A stretch of 20,083 nucleotides of DNA from a virus. Below, in pieces: positions 7,626 through 14,634 of this stretch. Below the pieces are notes generated by a model, which did not search any database, was not told the DNA's origin, and was given only the letters and a program-made list of their open reading frames with translations. Within the stretch, counting starts at the first letter, position 1; each line of letters begins with the position of its first letter. Both the position numbers and the translations under genes were made by a program. The DNA lies in IMG/VR virus record IMGVR_UViG_3300005288_000120, positions 1 through 20,083 of that record. The stretch is one strand, 5' to 3'.

Positions 7626-8414
7626 TTATGTTATACCTCCCGAAGATTTCGGTCTTTTGGGGTCAATATCCCCGGGAGCTGTACCAACGTCTGGTGTCCC
7701 ATCTTGATTACCCTTAGTAGTCTTACTTGAAGACTTCTTCTGTATAGGTTCAGCAACATCTTTCGGGATCGTTGTTTTGCGTAGCTGAGGGAAGGTGACT
7801 TGCTCGAATGTAAAATTGCAGTACAAACCGTAGCCCGTATTCTGATCTTCTCTGACAAGCATACTAGTCATAACAAGATTAATCTGAGGCTTCCTAATAA
7901 TAGCGCCATCAAACTCATATATGGTGATCAGCTGAATATTAGGATCGAACTGCTTAGTCTTCTCGTTGAACACTTCCCCGGACATTAGATTTCTAAGAAT
8001 CAACTCAATTTGGTCTAGTTGATCCTCTCGTCTAATATCTATAGTGACAATGGGTTTAACGTCAGGAAAGAACTGACCGATACTGCTAGGAATCAATCTA
8101 CTTAGAACACCATTATCCGTGCTTTGAATAGACACAGGAGCTGGTGCTATATGGGCATTAAATGCTGTATTACCTTCGGGGTCTTCAATCAAGTAGGTGA
8201 TGGTGGAGATATCTACTGCTGTGATTACTGCTGTGATATTAAACTTACTGTTGTTTTTAACAAAGTGATCACTGATTAGTCCCGCACCATCAATAGGGTG
8301 TGAAGTGACTTTACCTGTGTGACTCTGTGTATAAGCAGTTACAGCATCTAGGTAAATTCTTCCTGATGTGTCAATATCACCTGTACCATCACCCCAACTT
8401 ATCATTAACGACAT
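7626..8414 (-). CDS. Dit-like baseplate protein
   Basis: A 262-residue protein whose N-terminal half resembles Dit-like phage tail proteins: VTAYTQSHTGKVTSHPIDGAGLISDHFVKNNSKFNITAVI is the characteristic V-x-x-HPI-D-G-x-x-ISDH signature. It continues with INLVMTSMLVREDQNTGYGLYCNFTFEQV, a beta-rich region typical of the family. The C-terminal 50 residues are Lys/Pro/Gly-rich and probably disordered. The start is set to ATG 8414, six bases after AAGGA; a TTG at 8420 would touch the SD. It follows the tape measure stop, which itself forms part of the SD. Its role would be a baseplate ring linking tube and hub. Confidence 0.78.
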   Translation of the reverse strand: MSLMISWGDGTGDIDTSGRIYLDAVTAYTQSHTGKVTSHPIDGAGLISDHFVKNNSKFNITAVITAVDISTITYLIEDPEGNTAFNAHIAPAPVSIQSTDNGVLSRLIPSSIGQFFPDVKPIVTIDIRREDQLDQIELILRNLMSGEVFNEKTKQFDPNIQLITIYEFDGAIIRKPQINLVMTSMLVREDQNTGYGLYCNFTFEQVTFPQLRKTTIPKDVAEPIQKKSSSKTTKGNQDGTPDVGTAPGDIDPKRPKSSGGIT

Positions 8415-8423
8415 GTGCAATCC

Positions 8424-10295
8424 TTATTCTTTTTGGGGAAATTGTACAGAAGCTTGCTCTAGTTGTGCCCTAAACCAGTTACCAAGATCTTCGGCTTGAG
8501 TTTTAACATCCATATTAGCCAATGTAACAGGGTCAACGTTAATGCTAATATCAAATTGATTAGTAGTCACAATAGAAGCGCTTGCTTGCTCCTTGGCTAA
8601 GTCCATACCCATATTCTTCTGGTTATCATCATAACCTTCAGGGTCGTGGTAAAACAAAGAACTAGGGTCTCCGTAAAGAGCTTGTTGACGTTCTTTTGCC
8701 CGGTTAAGATTTACCCCTGTGTTGTTGACAACAGCACCTATTACACCTACTGGACTTTTGTAGCTACCCAAACCGAACGGGTCAATTTCAGGAATATCTT
8801 CTAAGTCGGTGGTGGTGGCTGTTGAAGTCCCACTCTTCCAGCGCTGAAATTCCCCAATAGCATTCATGATCTTAGCAATTTCTTCTGAAGTGCTTTTAAG
8901 AGTGGGTAGAAAATCAAATTGGATAGATGAGATATCTGTAAAGATTTGTTTGATATCTTTCCAGTCTTGTTTCAAATCTTCAGTCTTGTCTTTACCAAGC
9001 CAATCAGCTACAACACTATCACGCCCTTCTAATGCTCGCATGAATGACTGAGGCCAAAGAAGTAAGTCATCTGCCCATTTAGTGGCTTCATTAAAGCCTT
9101 CTGACAGACCCTTAACCAAATCACTGCTTTCACCCAACCCAGCGTTCAGAGTACGGAAAATACGGGCGAAACCTTCTTCCACACCTGAGTTTGAAGCTAC
9201 TACAGCAAGGTCGTTTACAGTATTTTGATAGCGAGCTTGTTCGGCTTGGGAAGCTTGGGAAGCTATACCTAATGCCCCACCCTTGTTTGCTCTTTCTGAA
9301 GCCGCTGTACCAGCATAGGTCAGAATATCACTTGTTACCTTACCCTTCTTCATATCAGCCAAGAGCTGTTGAATTGCCTCAGTGCCAGTCTTATTACCAC
9401 CAATCTTTGTTTGATATGCTTGAGCAAACAGTGCTGTGCCACCGGGGAGTGCCTCTGCGATCTGTCCAGTAAGTTCCTCAGACATCAACTTACCCTTGCC
9501 CGCAACTTGGGACAAGGCACGGAACAAACGGTTCTGAGTAGTCTTGTCGAGTTTGTTTACGCGGGCAAGTTCAGCAAAACCAGAGAATACTTTCTGACTT
9601 TCTTTTAAGCCAATACCAGAACCTGTAAGGCCTGAGATTAACTTGTTATAATCTTGGGAAGCGTCGAGGTAATTAAATCCTACGCGCCGGCCTTCACTAC
9701 GGAGATACTGGAAGGAGTCAACACCTTGTTGTGCAGTACCACCGGCTTGTTGAACAACAGCGGAAGTTTGTAGTTGGGCAGATACGACTTGTTGGTTACG
9801 TTCATTAAGATTAGAAAGACCATAGCCTCCAAGACCTAATGCAATAGCCGGCCCAAGTAGGCTAGGCATTCCACGACCACGTACAGCACCAGCAGCTACC
9901 CCTGTTACAGCAGCTTCCCGAGTACGACTACCTTGTGGGTTTACAGGGGGGAGATTTGGGCGTAATGGAGGTTGAATATTTGGACGAAGTGTGTGTGTAG
10001 CACCAGCCCGTGCCATTGCTACACCAACTGTCTGATTCAATGCAGCTTGGTTTACAACAAACCTATTGATATCAAAGACTACACGATTACTAGCCATGTC
10101 CAAAGCATTACCCAGAACAAGGTCGAGTTTACGTTGGTCAACAGTGAAGTTACCAATCCCTAAACTCAGGGAATTGCCAAAACCGCTAAACCTCTTAAGT
10201 TTCTTTTCTAGGGTTTCTAAAGTCTTATCAACTTTTTTCAAACCTCTAGTATCTACATCAAACCCGATTGACGCGAAATACTTGGCTATTTGCAA
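8424..10295 (-). CDS. Tape measure protein
   Basis: A 623-residue tape measure protein, which spans the tail lumen and sets tail length. The N-terminal helix region has KKVDKTLETLEKKLKRF. A Pro-rich linker at residues 104-120 (RPNIQPPLRP) is followed by a hydrophobic, Gly-rich stretch at 143-160 (MPSLLGPAIALGLGGYGL). The segment at about 165-350 has the typical tape measure domain pattern, with YNKLISGLTGSGIGLKESQ, LARVNKLDKTTQNRL and KLMSEELTGQIAEALPGG. The start is TTG at 10295, backed by ACGGAG nine bases upstream; no ATG fits better. By the rule of about 0.15 nm per residue the tail would be roughly 90 nm, which is an estimate. Confidence 0.92.
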   Translation of the reverse strand: MQIAKYFASIGFDVDTRGLKKVDKTLETLEKKLKRFSGFGNSLSLGIGNFTVDQRKLDLVLGNALDMASNRVVFDINRFVVNQAALNQTVGVAMARAGATHTLRPNIQPPLRPNLPPVNPQGSRTREAAVTGVAAGAVRGRGMPSLLGPAIALGLGGYGLSNLNERNQQVVSAQLQTSAVVQQAGGTAQQGVDSFQYLRSEGRRVGFNYLDASQDYNKLISGLTGSGIGLKESQKVFSGFAELARVNKLDKTTQNRLFRALSQVAGKGKLMSEELTGQIAEALPGGTALFAQAYQTKIGGNKTGTEAIQQLLADMKKGKVTSDILTYAGTAASERANKGGALGIASQASQAEQARYQNTVNDLAVVASNSGVEEGFARIFRTLNAGLGESSDLVKGLSEGFNEATKWADDLLLWPQSFMRALEGRDSVVADWLGKDKTEDLKQDWKDIKQIFTDISSIQFDFLPTLKSTSEEIAKIMNAIGEFQRWKSGTSTATTTDLEDIPEIDPFGLGSYKSPVGVIGAVVNNTGVNLNRAKERQQALYGDPSSLFYHDPEGYDDNQKNMGMDLAKEQASASIVTTNQFDISINVDPVTLANMDVKTQAEDLGNWFRAQLEQASVQFPQKE

Positions 10296-10318
10296 TGTCT
10301 ATTACTCCGTCAATTCGG

Positions 10319-10860
10319 TTATTTCTTGTTCTTATCGATAGCTTGTTTCTTTAGGCTGTCATAGACATCTAATTGCTCAAGCATACTATAAAGCTGTTTT
10401 GTAGAATATTTCCAACTCATATCGGCAGCTATATCTAGTCCACCTTTATCGTGCACTGCTATTCTATATATCTGCCAAGGCTGGGAGAATTTATCTTCAA
10501 TTTCTTTATCCAGCCTTGTTTTACTTCCCGATTCAGGGTTGTCAATTACTCTTCTGAATCGGGTTGTTGAAAAACTTCTGCAAAGTTAAACTGCAACACC
10601 TCTTGATAAAGCTTTTGAAGGTGTCCATATTTACGAGAGAACGTTACGTCAAATACTTTCTCAGTGATTTGCATGTTGTCTTTGGATACATGGTTGCAGA
10701 TTATTTGCCTCATCATTGCAAGGTCGGGCTTACCTTTATCCAAAGCTTCCTGATGCTTCTCTAGGAATGCCAAGCCCTGTGTTGCAGGCATGGCTGTGCA
10801 AAGATATTCTTTATCTTCAACAGTGATTGTAATTTGTTCTAGTGCTTGAAACGTTGCCAT
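10319..10860 (-). CDS. Tail assembly chaperone, -1 frameshift product (gpG-T-like)
   Basis: The 0-frame gene (10860-10546, 104 residues) opens ATFQALEQITITVEDKEYLCTAMPATQGLAFLEKH and ends QQPDSEE. This is the form of a short tail assembly chaperone that coats the tape measure. The -1 frame is open from about 10570 to a stop at 10319 and codes for 83 protein-like residues, including QPWQIYRIAVHDKGGLDIAADMSW, with no usable start codon of its own. Joining the frames at the U-run 10574-10570 gives 97 + 83 = 180 residues. Paired short and frameshifted chaperones between tube and tape measure genes are the rule in long-tailed phages. The split fits this, although the slip site is not the classic heptamer. 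Confidence 0.75.
10546..10860 (-). CDS. Tail assembly chaperone, short 0-frame product (gpG-like)
   Basis: A 104-residue protein read without frameshifting, which should be the more abundant product. It is mostly alpha-helical after the N-terminal beta strands, with an acidic C-terminus (QPDSEE). It lies between the tube paralogues and the tape measure, the fixed place of these chaperones. The ATG at 10860 is preceded by GAGATAAAATAA. It shares its first 97 residues with the longer frameshifted product. Confidence 0.75.
   Translation of the reverse strand: MATFQALEQITITVEDKEYLCTAMPATQGLAFLEKHQEALDKGKPDLAMMRQIICNHVSKDNMQITEKVFDVTFSRKYGHLQKLYQEVLQFNFAEVFQQPDSEE
10569..10575 (-). promoter_or_regulatory. 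Candidate -1 ribosomal frameshift site
   Basis: The minus strand reads GTTTTTC, in the 0 frame as GTT TTT CAA. A Phe tRNA on TTT can re-pair one base back on TTT within the U5 run, giving the -1 frame. The -1 frame has a TAA at the upstream sequence GTTTAAC, so the shift must happen after that and before the 0-frame stop at 10546; this run is the only good slip sequence in that stretch. The phase differs from the X-XXY-YYZ rule. Confidence 0.5.
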
Positions 10861-10881
10861 TTATTTTATCTCAGAGTGAAG

Positions 10882-11373
10882 TTAGAAAAGACTACCGATG
10901 CTGTCAATGGCTCCACTGATTGCATTAGTTGCAGCATCAAATAAGGAGCTATTCGGACGGCCATTACCACCAACTACATAATCAGTTGTGGTTTGGCAAA
11001 AGATTTCCCAAGGTCGGTCTTGAAATTGACCGCTAAATGTTGCACTTGGGAAGCCTGTGACATAGGCTTCATCAGATGTGAATGCACTGCTACCTGATTT
11101 ATCAATCAAAGTTAAAGAAATCCTTGCAGTACCATTGATAATATCTTGAGTAAGTATCTCAGAGAATACATCATTACCGGGACTAGTTTGCATTAAACTG
11201 ATAACAATAGTTGCAGATGTGTCTGTGTTTTGTACACGAGTGTGTTTACCTCGAATACCCTTCACAGTAAGGAAGGGTCTAGGTCTTGTAATTATGATGT
11301 TATTCCAACCAGCGAATATATACCCACCAATTACAAGTTTTACATCTTGAGGACTATATGTATAACTATTCAT
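10882..11373 (-). CDS. Tail tube-fold structural protein, paralogue 3
   Basis: A 163-residue protein, the most diverged of the three tube-like paralogues. It begins YTYSPQDVKLVIGGYIFAG, has SLMQTSPGNDVFSEIL in the place of the SPSN motif, then TLIDKSGSSAFTSDEAYVTGFPSATF, then DRPWEIFCQTTTDYVVGGNG. The C-terminal 20 residues (AATNAISGAIDSIGSLF) are amphipathic. Proteins of this type may form a tube-baseplate interface ring. The ATG overlaps the previous stop by one base (TAATG). It is followed by the tail assembly chaperone. Confidence 0.65.
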   Translation of the reverse strand: MNSYTYSPQDVKLVIGGYIFAGWNNIIITRPRPFLTVKGIRGKHTRVQNTDTSATIVISLMQTSPGNDVFSEILTQDIINGTARISLTLIDKSGSSAFTSDEAYVTGFPSATFSGQFQDRPWEIFCQTTTDYVVGGNGRPNSSLFDAATNAISGAIDSIGSLF

Positions 11374-11876
11374 TAAAATAGATCCCCGACAACACCACCC
11401 GCCAATCCGCCTGCAATGTTAATCAAGTCTTGTAAGATACTACTAGGATCTTGGTTGCTGCCAACATTAAGGGCAGACTGTGTGGCCCGCAATATCCATA
11501 CTCGTGTATCCATTGACGAACTTTTAGTTACTGTTGGTACACCTTCAATCCATGCGCTGGTTGAGAAGAACAAGTCAGTGCCTGACAAGTCCTTTATAAA
11601 TAACGGGAATCGACCTTTCTTGGTAAGCTCATCAAGCAACCAGAACTTTGTCAATACATCATTTGAAGGGGAGCCACAGTGGAAAGTTAGTGCGATGGTG
11701 TAGGTTTGACTCTTATTGAAAAGTCTAGAGGGAACTCCATCAGCAGATTCCCCCATTGTAAATGGAACTTTATCTTTAACAATAGAGATAAAAGTTCCAT
11801 CAGCAAATCCGTCTAATTTGATACCGAATGCCATACAATTAACATCGTCTGGGCAATAGTTCGCGATGGTGCTCAT
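11373..11876 (-). CDS. Tail tube-fold structural protein, paralogue 2
   Basis: A 167-residue relative of the two neighbouring genes. Shared motifs are NYCPDDVNCMAFG, GFADGTFISI, FHCGSPSNDVLTKF, FIKDLSGTDLFFSTSAWIEGVPTV and MDTRVWIL. The C-terminus (residues about 140-167) is an Asp/Ser then Ile/Gly-rich tail ending GGVVGDLF, similar in character to the end of paralogue 3. The likely role is a tail-tube or tube-terminal (initiator) ring. AAGGAAG precedes the ATG at 11876. The stop TAA overlaps the start of the next gene (TAATG), so the two are translationally coupled. Confidence 0.65.
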   Translation of the reverse strand: MSTIANYCPDDVNCMAFGIKLDGFADGTFISIVKDKVPFTMGESADGVPSRLFNKSQTYTIALTFHCGSPSNDVLTKFWLLDELTKKGRFPLFIKDLSGTDLFFSTSAWIEGVPTVTKSSSMDTRVWILRATQSALNVGSNQDPSSILQDLINIAGGLAGGVVGDLF

Positions 11877-11894
11877 AAAATCTTCCTTAAAATA

Positions 11895-11924
11895 TAGGGG
11901 TTTTGAATTATTCCATCACCCCTA
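11895..11924 (-). terminator. Hairpin between tube paralogues 1 and 2
   Basis: The minus strand has TAGGGGT (11924-11918) and ACCCCTA (11901-11895), a perfect 7-bp stem with a 16-base loop. It is followed by TATTTTAAGG, a short T-rich run. It lies 10 bases after the stop of paralogue 1. It could be a partial terminator or RNA stabiliser that sets a higher dose of paralogue 1 mRNA, which would fit a major tube subunit. The dosage idea is inference. Confidence 0.45.
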
Positions 11925-11934
11925 ATACTAACGA

Positions 11935-12465
11935 TTAAGGATTCAAACGCCATCTTTCATCCACTGTGCCGCCCGCTGCTTCAACAGCTGCAACTTCGGC
12001 AGGTGCCAACGGCATGTTACCACCAACAAACAAGTCACTGCCAAACAGGTAGATTTGCCAATCACGTGTGGAAGTATCAGAGCTAAATGCTACAGTAGGA
12101 GGGGCCGCGATGATTGCACTGTTGGAGGATGCGACAGTTTGCCCACTCAAATCTCTGATTGTGACTGAGAAAACCCATGTATTGTCGCTAGTTTGGGCGT
12201 CGGCAATTTGAAGCTGTTGTAGGACGGTATTAGATGGAGAGTATTGATGCAAAGTAACATCAACAGTCATACCAGTTACTTTACGTTTCACCCTCGCGAA
12301 TGATGATCCCCCAACTCCTTGATAAGGTGTGGAAGTTGGAACGAGTCTATTAAGTGATGCAAATGTTCCGTCAGCGAAGCCAGTAACAGTATGAACAAAG
12401 TCACCTTTTGAAATTACGATAGTAAAATCATCCGGGCAATAGTTTCCGATATACGAAGTAGCCAT
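11935..12465 (-). CDS. Tail tube-fold structural protein, paralogue 1
   Basis: A 176-residue protein of the DUF3277-like, tail-tube-type group. It begins with NYCPDDFTIVIS, then GFADGTFASL. The middle has VTLHQYSPSNTVLQQL and TIRDLSGQTVASSNSAIIAAPPTVAF. The end has TSTRDWQIYLFGSDLFVGGN. The same series of motifs recurs in the next two genes. It directly followed the sheath before endonuclease insertion, the usual place of the major tube protein, so it is the best candidate for the main tube subunit. The start ATG at 12465 follows TAGGAAATAAA. It has no amphipathic C-terminal tail, unlike the other two. Confidence 0.72.
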   Translation of the reverse strand: MATSYIGNYCPDDFTIVISKGDFVHTVTGFADGTFASLNRLVPTSTPYQGVGGSSFARVKRKVTGMTVDVTLHQYSPSNTVLQQLQIADAQTSDNTWVFSVTIRDLSGQTVASSNSAIIAAPPTVAFSSDTSTRDWQIYLFGSDLFVGGNMPLAPAEVAAVEAAGGTVDERWRLNP

Positions 12466-12473
12466 TTTATTTC

Positions 12474-13277
12474 CTATGCATATTGAAAATCTGGATGATT
12501 TTCTTTTATTCTTGAATTGATAATATATTTGGAGTAGCCAGTAGCTTCAGTTGCCTGCTTTATGCTATCAAATTTAATATCATTGATAATTACAGAAATG
12601 GATGATGGATGATCTTTTGGATCAATACCGAACATGTGGTTCTGCTCAGAAGATTGTTCTCTGTAAGATCTTTTAGCTTCAACATAGCCCTTCTGCACTC
12701 TGTTATTCACAGTTGCATATGGTATACCTAGATTAAGTGCTGCTAAGCTTCTGTTTGTAAACCAAAAACCACTTACATAAACGGGATTAACTGCTTCGGT
12801 ACGGTCGTAGACTATATCTTTCCTTCCACGAACAATGTCTCCAAGAGTTCCTTCTCGTTGCCTGTTCTTGTAAATATGCGTAGTAATATTTAAAGCTCTA
12901 ATTGCAACTCTTCGAACAGGGAACCACCAACCACTCACGAATACTGGAGTATCCCGTTTACTGGATGCTATCGTGTAACCACACCCTGATTCACCACCGG
13001 GTTTTATATTATATCCAAGATTACGGGTACGAGTCTTATATAAATTAATAGCTCTAACTTCTAAATCAAGGATATAGTCTTTTTCACCAACACAAATAAT
13101 TTCAAATTCAAAATTTTCTCTTCCGTGTTTATCCATAGCAGTGCGAATAACTGTCTGGTTGGTTTGTTTCGACTTGGAAAAGTGTTTGGATTTTCTCCTC
13201 TTTACGTCAGAGGTAATTCCAATGTAGAGTTTATTATTTACTTTATTGGTAATTTTGTATAAGTAATAAGGTTTCAT
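12474..13277 (-). CDS. GIY-YIG homing endonuclease (downstream of sheath)
   Basis: A 267-residue GIY-YIG endonuclease. The nuclease domain is residues 1-96: YLY (5-7), LYIG (17-20), R27/R28, catalytic Glu in DLEVRAI (E73) and GYNIKPGGE (N90). Three tandem NUMOD/IENR-like repeats follow, at about 113-148 (VSGWWFPVRRVAIRALNI), 168-200 (VSGFWFTNRSLAALNLGI) and 229-265 (INDIKFDSIKQATEATGY). The start ATG at 13277 follows AGGAGG with a short 4-base spacer, and this SD lies in a hairpin with a promoter-like sequence in front. Its stop TAG runs into the GGAAA of the next gene's SD. It is related throughout to the gene at 14635-15390, including the sequence GTLGDI, but clearly diverged. Confidence 0.93.
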   Translation of the reverse strand: MKPYYLYKITNKVNNKLYIGITSDVKRRKSKHFSKSKQTNQTVIRTAMDKHGRENFEFEIICVGEKDYILDLEVRAINLYKTRTRNLGYNIKPGGESGCGYTIASSKRDTPVFVSGWWFPVRRVAIRALNITTHIYKNRQREGTLGDIVRGRKDIVYDRTEAVNPVYVSGFWFTNRSLAALNLGIPYATVNNRVQKGYVEAKRSYREQSSEQNHMFGIDPKDHPSSISVIINDIKFDSIKQATEATGYSKYIINSRIKENHPDFQYA

Positions 13278-13326
13278 AGAGCCTCCTAGATAAAATCATT
13301 GTAGATCATAACACCTAAAAGGCTCT
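13278..13326 (-). promoter_or_regulatory. Hairpin masking the RBS of the second GIY-YIG gene
   Basis: AGAGCCU (13326-13320) pairs perfectly with AGGCUCU (13284-13278), and an inner UAG/CUA can extend the stem across a UU/GG internal loop. The 3' arm covers the last part of the strong SD AGGAGG and reaches the base before the ATG. In read-through transcripts from the sheath gene the SD would be hidden. In transcripts starting near 13299 it would be free. Confidence 0.6.
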
Positions 13327-13333
13327 GTGTAAA
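13305..13333 (-). promoter_or_regulatory. Putative sigma70-like promoter for the second GIY-YIG gene
   Basis: TTTACA (13333-13328), a 17-base spacer, then TATGAT (13310-13305) on the minus strand: each hexamer is one base from the bacterial consensus and the spacing is ideal. Transcription would start near 13299, about 22 bases before the ATG at 13277. It lies just past the sheath stop codon. The start point falls in the loop of the hairpin at 13278-13326, so the transcript would lack the masking arm. Confidence 0.5.
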
Positions 13334-13336
13334 ACC

Positions 13337-14623
13337 CTAGACCGAGAGATAAAACTGGATGGAAACGCTGCGAATGGCGCCTTGCAAGCGAGCTTGAATA
13401 ACAAATACACCAGCAGCACGTTGGGCACGGAGGGTAGCCGGAATCGACAATACTGGTGGTGTCGAAACTTTCCACCCGCTATCAATCATGCCGTTACTTT
13501 CAGCCAAGGAAAGTACGGAACGAATCTCATTTTCAACAATTAAAAGTCCCGGATCGGTCATCGGAATTTTCAAACTGTTGATGATGCGGAAGTAAATACC
13601 TTCCTGAAGTCGTGCTTTCAACCAGTCTTTCGAAATTTGGATGTCGATTGGCTTCGAATCAAACATGTTACCGTCTTGGAAGACATCAACACCACCTTTA
13701 CGGCGGAAGAAGTTCCACGATTTGGCACGCAAGTTAACAATCTGTGTCGGGCTAAGGATACTACGAGTAACGCCTACAGCACGCTTAAAGTCCCAGTCAT
13801 TGGAGCCAGGAGTAACAGCCAGCTGACTACCGGACCAAGCTGCTTCAGGGAATTCAGTTGCAGCAGTTGCAGACCACACACCAAATGTACGACCAGCAGA
13901 CTTAGCATTAAGTTTGTAGCCAATATCTGTAATACCATTAGTAGGTGCAACAACGTCAGCAGAAGACAGACCATAGATCTTATCCATTGCTTGAATGGTA
14001 TCGGACAGAGCTTCTTGTTCAGCGACTACTTGAGTTTCAGCAGTCAGCTCATACCAGATATCATTATCTGCATCGACTGCCAGAAGTGCAGCAGGCCAAG
14101 TTTCAGTGGCAGTGTTTACACCAACAAGGTTGGTTGAAGTAATGACACTCCAAGCAGTACCAAGGACAGTGGTGGTCAGGATCAGGGTGGTTGTGCCGGT
14201 GACAGTGATGCCAGCGGGGGAACCAATAGCTGCTTTCAAACCAGTTACGATAGTGGTTGCAGTAGCACCTACACCAGAGGTAAAGGTGTAAAGTACGTCG
14301 TTAAGAGTAACGGTATAAGCTGTGCTATCAGCAACAGTTGGTGTAAAGACTACACTATCAACTTGACGACGACCAACAACCAGAGACGGGATTGGTGCAC
14401 CAATTACAGAGTCTTGACCGAAGGCTTTACTAGCCATCTTGTAGACATTACTGGTGGTTGCAAAGTCTGCACCAACTTCTGTAATACTCAGGTAGGTACG
14501 AGCACGTTCAGAAAAGTTAGTGAACGTAGCAAGGATAAGGGGAATTGCGAAGCTAGCCGTAGCAATAGCAGTGGTCTGATCGGTAATAACAACTTGTACT
14601 ACATCATCAAGGTCATTGGACAT
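13337..14623 (-). CDS. Tail sheath protein, DUF3383-type
   Basis: A 428-residue contractile tail sheath protein of the DUF3383 type. The sheath surrounds the tube and contracts to drive it through the cell envelope. Family-like features are the start (DDVVQVVITDQTTAIATASF), the segment PLILATFTNFSERARTYLSI, and VYKMASKAFGQDSVIGAP. The C-terminal region has the expected DIQISKDWLKARLQEGIYFRIINSLKIP and the closing beta part. Residues about 90-165 form an inserted-looking module that also occurs in the baseplate J protein. AAGGAG precedes the ATG at 14623. The gene is bracketed by two paralogous GIY-YIG genes. A sheath gene next to tube paralogues and a tape measure supports a myovirus-type tail. 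Confidence 0.87.
   Translation of the reverse strand: MSNDLDDVVQVVITDQTTAIATASFAIPLILATFTNFSERARTYLSITEVGADFATTSNVYKMASKAFGQDSVIGAPIPSLVVGRRQVDSVVFTPTVADSTAYTVTLNDVLYTFTSGVGATATTIVTGLKAAIGSPAGITVTGTTTLILTTTVLGTAWSVITSTNLVGVNTATETWPAALLAVDADNDIWYELTAETQVVAEQEALSDTIQAMDKIYGLSSADVVAPTNGITDIGYKLNAKSAGRTFGVWSATAATEFPEAAWSGSQLAVTPGSNDWDFKRAVGVTRSILSPTQIVNLRAKSWNFFRRKGGVDVFQDGNMFDSKPIDIQISKDWLKARLQEGIYFRIINSLKIPMTDPGLLIVENEIRSVLSLAESNGMIDSGWKVSTPPVLSIPATLRAQRAAGVFVIQARLQGAIRSVSIQFYLSV
14131..14356 (-). repeat. Structural module shared with baseplate J protein (sheath copy)
   Basis: Sheath residues about 90-165 align with residues about 150-228 of the J-like protein: STAYTVTLND with STAYTITYAN, TFTSGVGATATTIVTGLKAAI with TFTSDASATVAEILAGLQSVI, and a later TSTNLVGVN with TTSVNLGIN. 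A run of 17 identical bases coding for STAYT lies at 14312-14328 here and 4759-4775 there. Such small beta modules recur in phage structural proteins. Confidence 0.6.
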
Positions 14624-14634
14624 GGAAGAACTCC

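Noticed and set aside
12474-12500. Recoded host-gene ends at the two GIY-YIG genes, by analogy with the HNH gene
   Set aside because: The ends of both GIY-YIG proteins (DFQYA and EYTTN) do not resemble the ends of the upstream virion proteins (FYLSV and SIIYP), so the pattern is limited to the HNH gene.
13637-14137. Plus-strand open frame of 166 codons opposite the sheath gene
   Set aside because: Lies wholly within a well-supported gene and has no SD or recognisable protein features.
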